From: Chloroflexi bacterium TSY
Lineage (GTDB): Bacteria; Chloroflexota; Anaerolineae; Caldilineales; Caldilineaceae
Assembly (NCBI GenBank): GCA_019217005.1
Contig: JAHBNG010000010.1
Location: 1 to 64,000 of the forward strand
Reading direction: 5' to 3'
DNA: 64,000 nt
The notes below the pieces were generated by a model. The model was not told where the DNA came from and made no database searches. It was given only the letters and a program-made list of their open reading frames with translations. The stretch's first letter is position 1. Every line of letters starts with the position of its first letter. The translations under genes and the position numbers were made by a program. This document shows, piece by piece, positions 1 through 9,241 of the stretch.

Positions 1-52
1 AATATAACGAATTTCCTTTGTGTTTCACAATATATTGCTGCACAGTAGTATT

Positions 53-143
53 AAGGCGATACCAAAAAATATAAAGATCCACAGATTGACAGGATGAACA
101 GGATTAGAAGAATGAAAATCGAGTCAATCTCACCCATCTGTAG
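53..143. repeat. ATCCACAG-type intergenic repeat, copy 1
   Basis: The block starts AAGGCGAT.CCAAA and runs into ATCCACAGATTGACAGGAT, then ends with a partly complementary CCATCTGTAG. The same order of blocks recurs at 5442-5518 and 30721-30800, and a shorter form at 33861-33923. All copies lie between genes and fold on themselves. Confidence 0.6.
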
Positions 144-204
144 ACGTTTAAAATTTGAGTAAGCTGGCGACCGGTAGAGTCGAGCCAAGGGGACAGGCAT
201 GGGG

Positions 205-375
205 GCGCCATAATCGTTCACTTTGCTGTGCCGAACAAGGAGGTGACACTTCGCATTCAAACGGGCAGGTAAGTTACAACTTGGTCTCGCTTTGTGCGAA
301 AGTGACTGTCACCTTTGGGGATAACGTGAACTGTTACGGGGCATCATTTAAACTTCGGACAACAGGGGTGATTCG
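205..375. repeat. Structured repeat with invertible-looking core, copy A
   Basis: The flanks (GTTCAC.TTGCTG on the left; AACGTGAAC.GTTAC and AAAC.TCGGACAA on the right) match the copy at 47286-47470 in the same orientation. The core at 242-313 matches the other copy's core only in reverse complement. The core is bounded by GGTGACA...CACTT / AAGTGACTGTCACC; the left arm here has lost four bases. Confidence 0.6.
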
Positions 376-595
376 GGGTTCGGTTGACAAAGTCACGGAG
401 TCGCCATGAATGTCGCAGCATTCTCTCTTGCGGCAGTGTTGGGTGGAAACCGGCGGGAGAGGCGTTCTCTCCCGCCGGACCAAGTGTCAACCTATGTCTA
501 TCGCCATTCTGAACTAGGCCGACGCTAGGTTCATTATCTATGGAAGGATAGTTGTCCGAAGTCTATATGATGTGACTTTGAGCTCGTTTGATAAA

Positions 596-850
596 TCAGG
601 AGTTTGGTTGCCTCAAAACGACCCGATTGGTAAAATTTGCATGCTGCGTTAGGTTGTGCCAAAGAGAGGCGTGTGTGATCCCTCGTTCCTGCCGTCGTTG
701 CAATTCTTGTTCTATGACATTATCTAGAGAGTGTTGTGCTTCCCCGAATGTGCCAGCCTCATTAAATAGGTCTTCTAGTTCTTGTTGGGAAAGTGACTCA
801 ACATTTATTTCGTGTGTTGCCTTTACCCAGTAACTTAGCAAGTTGTTCAT
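596..850 (-). CDS. Small hypothetical protein (84 aa)
   Basis: I do not recognise the family. The start is supported by GAAGGAG about ten bases upstream of the ATG. The protein is acidic and helical in character, with a run rich in Glu, Gln and Leu at residues 18-55, and no signal peptide or membrane segment. It stands alone between the repeat region and the left end of the insertion sequence at 953, so its 5' region may have been shortened or separated from its promoter by that insertion. It could also be a remnant of a longer gene. Confidence rests mainly on the ribosome binding site and codon pattern. Confidence 0.5.
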   Translation of the reverse strand: MNNLLSYWVKATHEINVESLSQQELEDLFNEAGTFGEAQHSLDNVIEQELQRRQERGITHASLWHNLTQHANFTNRVVLRQPNS

Positions 851-952
851 CTATCTTAGCTCCTTCTCAACAAAATGTTTTCTCGCACATAAACCGAAAA
901 CGCTCATCAGACGAAAGTGTTAAATTCATCAATTATTCGATAGTTTGAGCGT

Positions 953-2447
953 CTTTACTTTCTGGTAAAGGCTTGAGTGACAAAGGGCAAACCGAAAGGG
1001 GCGGAAAAAAGAATCCACCCTGAAAAAACGGGATAAAATGTAAAAATAGTGCTCGGCTAGTTTAAGCAGCGGCATTGAGGCGGCGATGAGCGAGAACGCC
1101 TTTAGGGAAATGGTGTGAAACCGAGGCCTTTTTCCGAAAGTCAGGGTCGAGTTGGTCAGGAGTTGGAAAAAGAGCACTCGAGAGAACACGGCGCAGCCTG
1201 CCGGGAGTGGATTGAGGCTCTCGATCCCAGTAGCCAGTCGGTATGGGAGGAAGAGAAGCGGCTAAATGGGAAAGAAGATTGCCAGCCAGCAGCCCCAGTT
1301 CAGGTAAGCGGAAACAAGCCTCATCGGCATGAACAAATTGACGATGTAAGCCAATCATCTGCTTGGAAGCCAAGGGGGGAGGTTCAACAGGCCAGCGTTC
1401 CAGGTAGACAAGATAAATGGTTTCAGGCTGCAAAGTCATAACGGTCGCCAAAACCAAAGGTGTGTTGTAGGCCGGATCCTGAATGACGTAAATCGAGTAG
1501 GTACGGTTGGCTGTATCCACCTTGGTTGTTCTGGGGACGAGATTGTGCCATGCTTGATAGCAAATCAGGCGACCACTATAGAGAAAGCGACCAGACGAGT
1601 CCGGAGTTGTAGCCTCGAGTCGCTTTCCCTTATAGCTGCGAGAGAGCGGACGCACAATATCACCATATTCAGGTGGTCTGCCTTTTTCTTTGCGTTTGGG
1701 GAACTCATTGCGGCGCACTGTGCAGTTAATGGCTTCCCGCAGGACAAATCGGTCTATGCCGCTTTCTAGCATTTCTCTGATTGTAAACCCGGCATCGACC
1801 ACCGCCACTTCGTCTGACTCCAGTGATTTCTTCGTCTCTGTCAGCAGCTTTTTCCGAAACTCACTTTCCTTTGTTCCAACCGTGCATCTCATGATTGCCT
1901 TGAGCAGTGGCACTCGCTTCCCGCCTATCTCCCCCGAGCTTATCATCACTCCAAAGATGAGGGCAATGCCCGACGAGCCGTTGAGTTATAGAGTCGGTTC
2001 ACTTTCCCTTGCAGCTTCGGTCGCCAGAACCCTGTGATATCTATGCTTTTCACTCGGTACCCTTCTAACTTTTTTGCCTCCCATTCCCCTTTCCACTTCT
2101 TCTTGCCACGACCCCAGCAGACTTGTGATATCCCATGATCCATATCGAAAGCTCCACCAGCTTCGCCGGAGCTCCTCATCTTCAAACCCGCTTTCTTTCA
2201 ATGCGCTATGGATTGCTCCTCGACTTTTCAGAAACGACCCATTCAGCATTGCCCACATCAGACGCATTACATTTACGTTTGTTCCCATCGGCGTTACTTG
2301 CAATACATTCATCAGTACTGCTATAGTTATTTCTGGCGCGGTTAGCATTCCTTCCTCCTTTTTGGGTTCTCTACCTTTAGGATGAACTGCTAACCGCTTT
2401 TTGTCACATTTCTCACCTCATCTCTTTTCTTTTACCAGAAAGTAAAG
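953..2447 (-). mobile_element. IS4-type insertion sequence, copy 1 (left half of tandem pair)
   Basis: The element has terminal inverted repeats CTTTACTTTCTGGTAAA at 953 and TTTACCAGAAAGTAAAG ending at 2447. Its transposase reads on the minus strand. The right end touches copy 2 with no bases between. The five bases AGCGT at 948-952 recur at 3948-3952, after copy 2, so the target duplication encloses the pair rather than each copy. Length is 1495 bp. Confidence 0.9.
1062..2348 (-). pseudogene. IS4-type DDE transposase, frameshifted (copy 1)
   Basis: This is a DDE transposase that would move the surrounding element. The N-terminal part is 1986-2348 and the C-terminal part 1062-1949. The C-terminal part carries VVDAGF, which probably includes a catalytic Asp, and YLERWPVE......K, which fits the IS4 signature Y-(2)-R-(3)-E-(6)-K exactly. 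The break near 1965 is due to four bases missing relative to copy 2 (GATGAGGGCAATG here against GATGAGCGCGGGCAATG). The full product would be about 460 residues. IS4 membership is inferred from the YREK motif and the inverted repeats; the subgroup is not clear. Confidence 0.8.
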
Positions 2448-3947
2448 CTTTACTTTCTGGTAAAGGCTTGAGTGACAAAGGGCAAACCGAAAGGGGCGGA
2501 AAAAAGAATCCACCCTGAAAAAACGGGATAAAATGTAAAAATAGTGCTCGGCTAGTTTAAGCAGCGGCATTGAGGCGGCGATGAGCGAGAACGCCTTTAG
2601 GTAAATGGTGTGAAACCGAGGCCTTTTCCGAAAGTCAGGGTCGAGTTGGTCGGGAGTTGGAAAAGAGCACTCGAGAGAACGCGGCGCAGCCTGCCGGGAG
2701 TGGCTTGAGGCTCTCGATCCCAGTAGCCAGTCGGTATGGGAGGAAGAGAAGCGGCTAAATGGGAAAGAAGATTGCCAGCCAGCAGCCCCAGTTCAGGTAA
2801 GCGGAAGCAAGCCTCATCGGCATGAACAAATTGACGATGTAAGCCAATCATCTGCTTGGAAGCCAAGGGGGGATGTTCAACAGGCCAGCGCTCCAGAGAG
2901 AAAAGATAAATGGTTTCAGCTTGTAAAGCCATGACGGTCGCCAGAACCAAAGGTGTGTGATAAGCAGGATCCTGAAAGACGTAAATCGAATAGGTGCGGT
3001 TGGCTGTATCCACCTTGGTTGTCCTGGGGACGAGATTGTGCCATGCTTGATAGCGAATCAGGCGACCACTATAGACAAATTGACCAAACGAGTCTGGAGT
3101 TGTGGCCTCGAGTCGCTTTCCCTATAGCATCGAGAGAGCGGACGCACAATATCACCATATTCGGGTGGTCTGCCTTTTTCCTTACGTTCGGGTAACTCAT
3201 TGCGGCGCGCTGTGCAGTTAATCGCTTCCCGAAGGACAAATCGGTCGACGTCGCTTTCTAGCATTTCTCTGATTGTAAACCCGGCATCGACCACCGCCAC
3301 TTCGTCTGACTCCAGTGATTTCTTGGTCTCTTTCAGCAGCTTTTCCGAAACTCACTTTCCTTTGTGCCTACCTCGCATCTCATGATTGCCTTGAGCAGTG
3401 GCACTCGTTTCCCGCCTATCTCCCCCGAGCTTATCATCACTCCAAAGATGAGCGCGGGCAATGCCCGACGAGCCGTTGAGTTATAGAGTCGGTTCACTTT
3501 CCCTTGCAGCTTCGGTCGCCAGAACCCTGTGATATCTATGCTTTTCACTCGGTATCCTTCTAACTTTTTTGCCTCCCATTCCCCTTTCCACTCCACTTCT
3601 TCTTGCCACGATGAGAGCAGGCTTGCAATATCCCATGATCCATATCGAAAGCTCCACCAGCTTCGCCGGAGCTCCTCATCTTCAAACCCGCTTTCACTCA
3701 ATCCACTATGGATTGCTCCTCGACTTTTCAGAAACGACCCATTCATCATCGCCCACATCAGACGCATTACATTTACGTTTGTTCCCACCGGCGTTACTTG
3801 CAATACATTCATCAGTACTGCTATAGTTATTTCTGGCGCGGTTAGCATTCCTTCCTCCTTTTTGGGTTCTCTACCTTTAGGATGAAACGCTAACCGCTTT
3901 TTGTCACATTTCTCACCTCATCTCTTTTCTTTTACCAGAAAGTAAAG
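2448..3947 (-). mobile_element. IS4-type insertion sequence, copy 2 (right half of tandem pair)
   Basis: A direct tandem copy of the element at 953-2447, with the same terminal inverted repeats and 1500 bp long. The junction at 2447/2448 puts the two inverted repeats end to end. The right end is followed by AGCGT, matching the bases before copy 1. Confidence 0.9.
2597..3848 (-). pseudogene. IS4-type DDE transposase, frameshifted (copy 2)
   Basis: Three open segments, 3333-3848, 3058-3300 and 2597-3013, together cover the transposase. This copy keeps the frame at the point where copies 1 and 3 are broken. It loses it near 3340 (four T instead of five) and near 3120 (one C fewer in a run), and has further single-base losses in the A/T runs near 2622 and 2661. 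Y-(2)-R-(3)-E-(6)-K is present as YSLERW... in a slightly changed context. All differences from its sister copies lie at short homopolymers or a CG repeat. Confidence 0.8.
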
Positions 3948-4115
3948 AGCGTATATTTGTACACTTTATCATCGATGAGCCACCCGAAAATAGTCATGTC
4001 TCTAATACATAATGAGTCAAATGAACCGAAGAAAAATACATCTCCCCAATCAGTTTCAGCGGCAGATAGAGGAAATTCAAATGAATGATGAGAAAGAAGG
4101 CACAGCCTGCATCCC

Positions 4116-5285
4116 TCAATTCCTCAGGGATTCAGGGACGATAACAGGGATTGTTTCAATCGGAGAGCGAATCACATCGACAGACTCTGCGAAGACCCAA
4201 GCGCGCCGTTCACCCTGCAAGACAATTTGCAGCCAGGCGTTGTCGACTGTACGACCCTCAACCACCCACTGCGTTCCGATGGTCAGCAGCTCCAGTGCCT
4301 CCGAATGAGTCGTAGTGTCCGCCCGTGCATTGACATTGTGCCTATGGGGAATTCGCACAATTGCCAAAGGAGATTGTTGGGGTATACAGACCGTTGGGTC
4401 TATGGTAGCCGTGGCGGTGGGAAGCGGTCGCTGTGTGGGTGTTGGGGGCGCCGTTGGTGTATGAGTTGGCTTGCGCGTTGCCGTGGGCTGAGGTTGAGGA
4501 GACCGAGTTTTGGTGAGAGCCGCCCTGAGCAGAAGCTCAATCTGAGCAACAGACTTGATTGATGAATGGACAAAATTGGTTTGACGGATTGTTCGTAGTT
4601 CTGGCGTGACAAAATCTATCGGTGTCGATATATTGGTGGATGACATCGCACCAACTTGCGCAATTCTTTGAGCCGTCCGATCGGTTTTCCCAGTTGGGAA
4701 GCGTGATGGTTTACTCTGTAATGGAAGATGATTTATCTTCGATTCTTCGCCCATCTTTGCTTCAGTTGCTTGATTTCGGATTGGTACAATGAGCATCTCT
4801 ACTACAGGGGTTTGTGATGGTTTTGACTCTTGTGCAGAGACGACCGATTCAAATTTTGTCTCAACAGTTGGGGGCTGATGGGTAGTAGGGGTTGTGTCGG
4901 AGGCATTCTGGTCAATCTTCGGTGTACTTTGCGGAACGGATAAAGTTGATCGTGAGCGTTCTCTATATTGAGCTGTCGGAACTGCGAGATCCAACGCCAG
5001 AATCAAGCCTCCATTGATGAGCAAAACGAACAAGAACAGGAGCAATATTAGACGAAGTGGAAATCGATTCAGCGTTTGTGTTTTGATTTTTGTCGGTTGT
5101 GTGTGTTTGAGAAGAGCCTTGTAAGCCGTATTGAATTCTTTTAGTTTATGCTCAGCGTAAATTTTGTCGAGCGGTCGACTAAATCGGTCGGGGTGAAAGA
5201 TTCGAACCAAGTTCCTATATCGGGTTTTGATTCGTTCTCGGGACGCACCTGGGGAAAGATCTAAAATGCGATAGTAGTTGTCCAT
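4116..5285 (-). CDS. Membrane-anchored J-domain protein with SH3-like C-terminus
   Basis: A J-domain at residues 1-65 has the HPD motif (FHPDRF) that stimulates Hsp70. One membrane segment follows at about 76-100 (LRLILLLFLFVLLI), then a long Ser/Thr/Pro/Gln-rich region with TPTAPPTPTQ-type linkers, and a bacterial SH3-like domain at about 300-375 (NVNARADTTTHSEAL...W). The likely layout is a cytoplasmic J-domain with the SH3 part outside, where it could bind cell-wall or surface material; this is inference. No dnaK or grpE is nearby. The combination is unlike classical DnaJ, which has Gly/Phe and zinc regions. It is a single gene with repeats on both sides. Confidence 0.75.
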   Translation of the reverse strand: MDNYYRILDLSPGASRERIKTRYRNLVRIFHPDRFSRPLDKIYAEHKLKEFNTAYKALLKHTQPTKIKTQTLNRFPLRLILLLFLFVLLINGGLILALDLAVPTAQYRERSRSTLSVPQSTPKIDQNASDTTPTTHQPPTVETKFESVVSAQESKPSQTPVVEMLIVPIRNQATEAKMGEESKINHLPLQSKPSRFPTGKTDRTAQRIAQVGAMSSTNISTPIDFVTPELRTIRQTNFVHSSIKSVAQIELLLRAALTKTRSPQPQPTATRKPTHTPTAPPTPTQRPLPTATATIDPTVCIPQQSPLAIVRIPHRHNVNARADTTTHSEALELLTIGTQWVVEGRTVDNAWLQIVLQGERRAWVFAESVDVIRSPIETIPVIVPESLRN

Positions 5286-5372
5286 CTAGCAATTCCACGG
5301 GAACACTCAAATTCTCTCCGTCATCAGATGGCAATTAGGAATCGTTTACGAGCTACTAAACTGAGCTCTGTG

Positions 5373-5426
5373 TGAAAACATGGTTTTACTTTATCTGAGA
5401 GAGCTGTCGGGAAAACCATGTTTTCA
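5373..5426. repeat. Inverted repeat TGAAAACATGGTTTT / AAAACCATGTTTTCA
   Basis: Fifteen-base arms surround a spacer with TACTTTATCTGA. A related sequence with TTTATCAGATAAAG and ATCATGTTTTCA lies at 55474-55527, which makes this a repeat family rather than a one-off terminator. Confidence 0.55.
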
Positions 5427-5441
5427 TCACAACCGCAGTAT

Positions 5442-5518
5442 AGGCGATTCCAAATCAATCATTATCCACAGATGGGCAGGATTGGGAGAGGGAAAATCTA
5501 GTTAATCCTGTCCATCTT
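5442..5518. repeat. ATCCACAG-type intergenic repeat, copy 2
   Basis: Starts AGGCGATTCCAAA, continues ATTATCCACAGATGGGCAGG and ends with AATCCTGTCCATC, which pairs with the GATGGGCAGGATT part. Same family as 53-143, 30721-30800 and 33861-33923. Confidence 0.6.
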
Positions 5519-5656
5519 CCGGCTATACTATATATTTTTCAAATTATAGGTACTGCACGAATAAGCTGCTTCAACGTTTGAATGCTGTACGAATAACCTG
5601 TTTGTTTTCTACGTTTGTTGGTATTTTTTGGGGTCTAATGGAAGTGCATGAAGTTT

Positions 5657-7141
5657 TCAATGAGGAGTTTGGCTCTCTGGTATCCGTATCTGTCGTTGCT
5701 GTGAAATGATAAACGTTATCACCACCACTATCGTGATTAGGATTAGCATTAACGAAATGGGTCGAACCAAAAAGATACTCAAATCACCATTTGCTCCGCC
5801 GAGCGCTTGTCGGAAGCGTGCCTCGAAGATGGGACCGAGAACGATTGGCACAGATGGAATATCGTGTCGGTTCATAACGTAGCCAAGGAAGGCAAAAAAG
5901 AGCGCAATGAGTGGGTCTGAGAGTTTATAACCGCTGGTATAGGTGCCAATTAGACTGAGAGTGAGAACAACTATGCCGATAAAGCGCGGATCGACGACAG
6001 TAATGTTAACAAGCCAACGTGTGGTCAACATGAGGAAACCAACTATCACAAAGTTGGTGATCAAGAGGCTTAGAAAAAGACCCATCACAAACTCAGGACG
6101 AGTCTCGAAGAGAGCGGGACCGGGCACGACATTGTGGACATAGAAGACCGAGAGCATCATGGCGGTTAGTGCTTCGCCGGGAATACCGAGCGCCAGTAGC
6201 GGAATCATGGCTGAGGCTGGGACCGCGTTGTTTGCTGCTTCGGATGCAATGATCCCTTCCGGCGCGCCGTTGCCAAATTCCTCTGGATTCGTTGAGAGAC
6301 GCTGGGCCAATGAGTAGCTAAAGAATTGGGCCATAAATTCGCCGACGCCAGGTAGGATATCCATAGCAACCCCAAACCCGGCAGACGAGAAGAGTACCCG
6401 CGGATATTTGAAGATTTCGACCAACCCCGCAAACGCGCTTGACTTTAGCTTCGGCATCTGAGGTGTCTCGTTCTTGTCGATCAGAAGCATCAGCCCTTGG
6501 GACATTGCGAAGAGTCCGAGCACCATCGGGATGAGCGGAATACCGGCCAACAACCACGGCTGGTCGAAGGTGTAGCGCTGGGTCGTGAACGCACGTTCGA
6601 TACCGATCGTCGCAAAGAACAAACCAAGCCCTAGCGTCATTGCGGCTGCAATTGCCTTTTCGCGGTGGGCCAAAACAACGACAACCATGGCAAAAAGCGC
6701 TGCCATTGCGAATTCTGCTGACCCAAATCGCTTGGCAAAGTTTGCCAGCGGCAAGGCGAGCAATATAAGCACAATCACACTCGAGACGCCGCCCACAAAT
6801 GACGCACTGTAGGCCAAACTTAATGCCCTCCTTCCTTCACCCCGTTGCGTCAATGGATAGCCATCATAGGTGGTGAGCACGTTGACCACGGTGCCCGGCG
6901 TGTTAATGAGAATCGACGGAATTGCACCACCATACATGGATGCGGCATAAATACCCAACAACAGCGTCAGTCCGGTCAACGGCTCCATGGCGAACGTCAC
7001 AGGCAATAAGATGGCAATCGCCACGGCTGGTCCCACACCAGGGGTTGCGCCAATGACGACGCCCATGATTGCGCCGGTAAATAGCGCAACAAGCACCTGA
7101 ACTTGAAGAAGCTGGTCGAGACCAGCGAGTAGGGCATCCAT
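5657..7141 (-). CDS. tctA: Tripartite tricarboxylate transporter, large membrane subunit TctA
   Basis: This is the large permease subunit of a TTT carboxylate uptake system in the cytoplasmic membrane. The 494-residue product is close to the family norm and very hydrophobic, with about ten to twelve membrane segments. Family hallmarks are visible: GVVIGATPGVGPAVAIA near residues 28-45, YGGAIPSILINTPGT near 69-84 and the second-half ILPGVGEF and ALGIPGEALTA motifs. It is the last gene of tctC-tctB-tctA on the minus strand, but a 150-base gap with a repeat separates it from tctB, which is unusual for this operon. The binding protein tctC is interrupted, so uptake may be impaired. Substrate cannot be read from the sequence; the neighbours suggest an organic or aromatic acid. 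Confidence 0.92.
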   Translation of the reverse strand: MDALLAGLDQLLQVQVLVALFTGAIMGVVIGATPGVGPAVAIAILLPVTFAMEPLTGLTLLLGIYAASMYGGAIPSILINTPGTVVNVLTTYDGYPLTQRGEGRRALSLAYSASFVGGVSSVIVLILLALPLANFAKRFGSAEFAMAALFAMVVVVLAHREKAIAAAMTLGLGLFFATIGIERAFTTQRYTFDQPWLLAGIPLIPMVLGLFAMSQGLMLLIDKNETPQMPKLKSSAFAGLVEIFKYPRVLFSSAGFGVAMDILPGVGEFMAQFFSYSLAQRLSTNPEEFGNGAPEGIIASEAANNAVPASAMIPLLALGIPGEALTAMMLSVFYVHNVVPGPALFETRPEFVMGLFLSLLITNFVIVGFLMLTTRWLVNITVVDPRFIGIVVLTLSLIGTYTSGYKLSDPLIALFFAFLGYVMNRHDIPSVPIVLGPIFEARFRQALGGANGDLSIFLVRPISLMLILITIVVVITFIISQQRQIRIPESQTPH

Positions 7142-7205
7142 TTAGACACACGCCGAGATGATCTGTAAGAATTTAAGTAAAGTCTAGAAAGAGATTAGAA
7201 ATAGA

Positions 7206-7262
7206 ACACGGATTTTCACAGATACACACGGATAAAATCCTGAGAATCCAATCAATCCGTGT
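7206..7262. repeat. ACACGGATT inverted repeat between tctB and tctA
   Basis: ACACGGATT at 7206 pairs with AATCCGTGT ending at 7262. Further CACGGAT units lie between. The element sits inside what should be a tight operon. A degenerate relative (AAATCCGT, GTGATCCG) is seen at about 9135-9225 upstream of tctC. Confidence 0.5.
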
Positions 7263-7293
7263 CCAAATACTTTCTCGGCTTCACTCAACAGTC

Positions 7294-7845
7294 TCAAAAA
7301 TTGTTCATTAAGAAAATGCGCATTTCTCGCGGAAAGAGTTGGTATAACTCCGCGGGTGGTACCCAGACGCCTAACCCCCAACGGAAAAGCGCAATCAGCG
7401 CGATGGCAAAGAGCAGGGCAGTTAGCATCCATTTGGTACTTCGCAGACCAACGCGTATGCAGAGCATCACGATGAAGATCAGGCTGGAAAGAAAGTAACC
7501 AATTTGCCCCAGCAGCCAGATATAGCCAATATAGTAGACAAAAAACTCGAGTGGCTTGAGCCACTGAAGCAGCTCGGCGGACAGTCTACTGGATTGGTGC
7601 GGTCGATTCAATGTTCTCCGCTTGCTGCGTATATGGTGGATGACAAGATAGCCGGCGCTGATCGTCACAACTAGCAGACTTAGCCCTGGCATGAAGGCAG
7701 GTTGCGTCCACCAACCTTGATTCTTTGGCCCTGCCTTCGTTGCTACTGGGAGCAATAGCAAAAAGCCGACGCCACAGAAGAGCAAGACGCCATATATGAT
7801 ACCGATACCGGGTCTAGCAGATGGAGCTTCGTTTTGCATCTTCAA
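7294..7845 (-). CDS. tctB: Tripartite tricarboxylate transporter, small membrane subunit TctB
   Basis: The small four-helix membrane subunit of the TTT system. The 183-residue product has four hydrophobic stretches, at about 17-35, 51-70, 102-130 and 138-160, as in the family. It begins 18 bases after the end of tctC, so it is translated from the same transcript if the insertion in tctC allows read-through. The sequence itself is poorly conserved in the whole family, so the call rests on size, topology and position between tctC and tctA. Confidence 0.8.
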   Translation of the reverse strand: MKMQNEAPSARPGIGIIYGVLLFCGVGFLLLLPVATKAGPKNQGWWTQPAFMPGLSLLVVTISAGYLVIHHIRSKRRTLNRPHQSSRLSAELLQWLKPLEFFVYYIGYIWLLGQIGYFLSSLIFIVMLCIRVGLRSTKWMLTALLFAIALIALFRWGLGVWVPPAELYQLFPREMRIFLMNNF

Positions 7846-7863
7846 GGATCAATGGTGCCGCGT

Positions 7864-9076
7864 TTATTCTCCCATGCGCTCGACCATAGCTGCGATGGTG
7901 TCCCAATCGCGGTCGATGAGGGCCTGTGACTCTTGGGCGTCCAGCCAGTAGATTGCTGCGCCTGTTGTTTCTGCAACTTCCGTGGCTGCATCGCTGTTCA
8001 GCGCAGTTTGGGCAATTTCAGCAACCATCTCCTTGACTGCCTGGGGCGTACCTTTTTTGACGAAAAGACCGTTCCATAGAGCGATGTCGATGCCACCTTG
8101 CTCGCCCAGCGTTGGCGTATCCGGGCTAACGGCGAGACGATCAGCACCAATGGAGGCCAGAATCTTGACCTCGTCCAGGCAGGGGAGCAGAAGTTGGATC
8201 GTGGTGTTAATCACATCCACATCGCCAGAAGAAAGGGTGGCGCAGTCCAAGGCATCAAATGCGGCTTCCGATGCAAATGACCCATCGAGATCTTCCATAC
8301 TCAGTAGATCCAAATTTGGCGTTTTTGGCGATTTTCAGTCGAGATTGCAGGGATTTTGGAGTCATTTATTCAGATTTCGGTTACAGAAAACAACCTATTT
8401 CATATCTGAAAATCGCCCAAATCTAACGCAAAAACTAGATATCGACCGGCAAATTTGTATTTATGTCAACTGTTTAGCCAGAATTCTCTCTCAAAACCTG
8501 AAATTTGGATCTACTGATACTGAGAATAGTGGCACGGGTTGGCACGAGCCCAAAACCAAAGTGACCGAGGCTTACCTCGTTCTCTTGGGAGTGTGTTGCC
8601 AACTCGGCCATGTCATTATAAGGTGCATCGCCTGCAGTTGCTATCACAAACGGATAGGTGAGAAAAATCCCAATCGGCTCAAAGTCACCCCGTTCATAAG
8701 TAGTGTTTCCACTCTGAATCTGGACAGTGGGGATTCCGATGACGAACGAACCAATTGTGTGTCCATCCGCTTTGGCTTGGAAAACTTCGGTTGCTCCCAC
8801 GATACCGCCACCTCCAGGCGTGTTGACAACCGCTGCCGGAACACCTGTCTGTTCCTGCATTTCTTCCGCGATTAGGCGTGTCAGCACATCTTCTAAATCG
8901 CCGGGAGGCCACGGCACGACAAATTGCACCGGACGTTCAGGGTAGTCAATTGCTTCTTCGGCCATCGCTTCGTCGTTGTCGCTTTCTGCTGGTGTCGCAA
9001 CAGGTGCGACACATGCTGCGCCTAACAAGCTCACAAGAAGAAGGATCAATCCCACGAACCAAACTGATTTTTTCAT
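7864..9076 (-). pseudogene. tctC: TTT transporter binding lipoprotein TctC, interrupted by a MITE
   Basis: The protein should be an extracytoplasmic solute-binding lipoprotein. The ATG at 9076 is preceded by AAAGGAG. The signal peptide ends in the lipobox LLGAAC, followed by a Pro/Ala/Thr-rich tether, then the family start YPERPVQFVVPWPPGD. A 215-bp element at 8302-8516 splits the gene into 8517-9076 and 7864-8296. Removing the element and one copy of its ATACT duplication leaves 993 bases, exactly 331 codons, which is the normal TctC length. The joint reads TILSMEDLDG. The insertion is therefore recent and the rest of the gene is not decayed. As it stands the N-terminal part runs into the element and stops. 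Confidence 0.88.
8302..8516. mobile_element. MITE family 1, copy a (215 bp, inside tctC)
   Basis: Terminal inverted repeats CAGTAGATCCAAATTT and AAATTTGGATCTACTG. Target duplication ATACT at 8297-8301 and 8517-8521. I find one base difference from the copy at 49918-50132, which lies in the opposite orientation. It is too short to encode a transposase, so it must be moved by one elsewhere. Confidence 0.92.
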
Positions 9077-9241
9077 GCGTTTCTCCTTTAAGTTTGTTCA
9101 CGATCATCGCAGTATTCAAATAGGACGCGAATTTGGGCTAATTCGGTTGATGTTCACAGATCTTGCCCGATGAAATCCGTAAAAATCAACCAGATCCATG
9201 TGATCCGCTTCCTATTTCTGCATGAAGAGGAACTATATGTG

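Larger units (their letters stand above)
1..595. other. Gene-free start of the window with two repeat elements
   Basis: I see no convincing coding sequence here on either strand. The stretch holds a copy of the ATCCACAG-type repeat (53-143) and a copy of a larger structured repeat (about 205-375) that recurs near 47286-47470. Short open frames are present but lack a ribosome binding site and any recognisable sequence. Confidence 0.6.
5286..5656. other. Intergenic region with a hairpin and a repeat
   Basis: No gene is seen. The region holds a perfect inverted repeat at 5373-5426 and an ATCCACAG repeat at 5442-5518. Beyond that I see only AT-rich sequence. It separates two minus-strand genes and probably carries the promoter of the J-domain gene. 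Confidence 0.5.

Noticed and set aside
953..3947. Composite transposon formed by two IS copies
   Set aside because: The two copies abut and carry no cargo between them.
7982..8875. 297-codon open frame on the plus strand across tctC and the MITE
   Set aside because: It runs antisense to a clear lipoprotein gene and through the MITE, with no ribosome binding site and no family resemblance.
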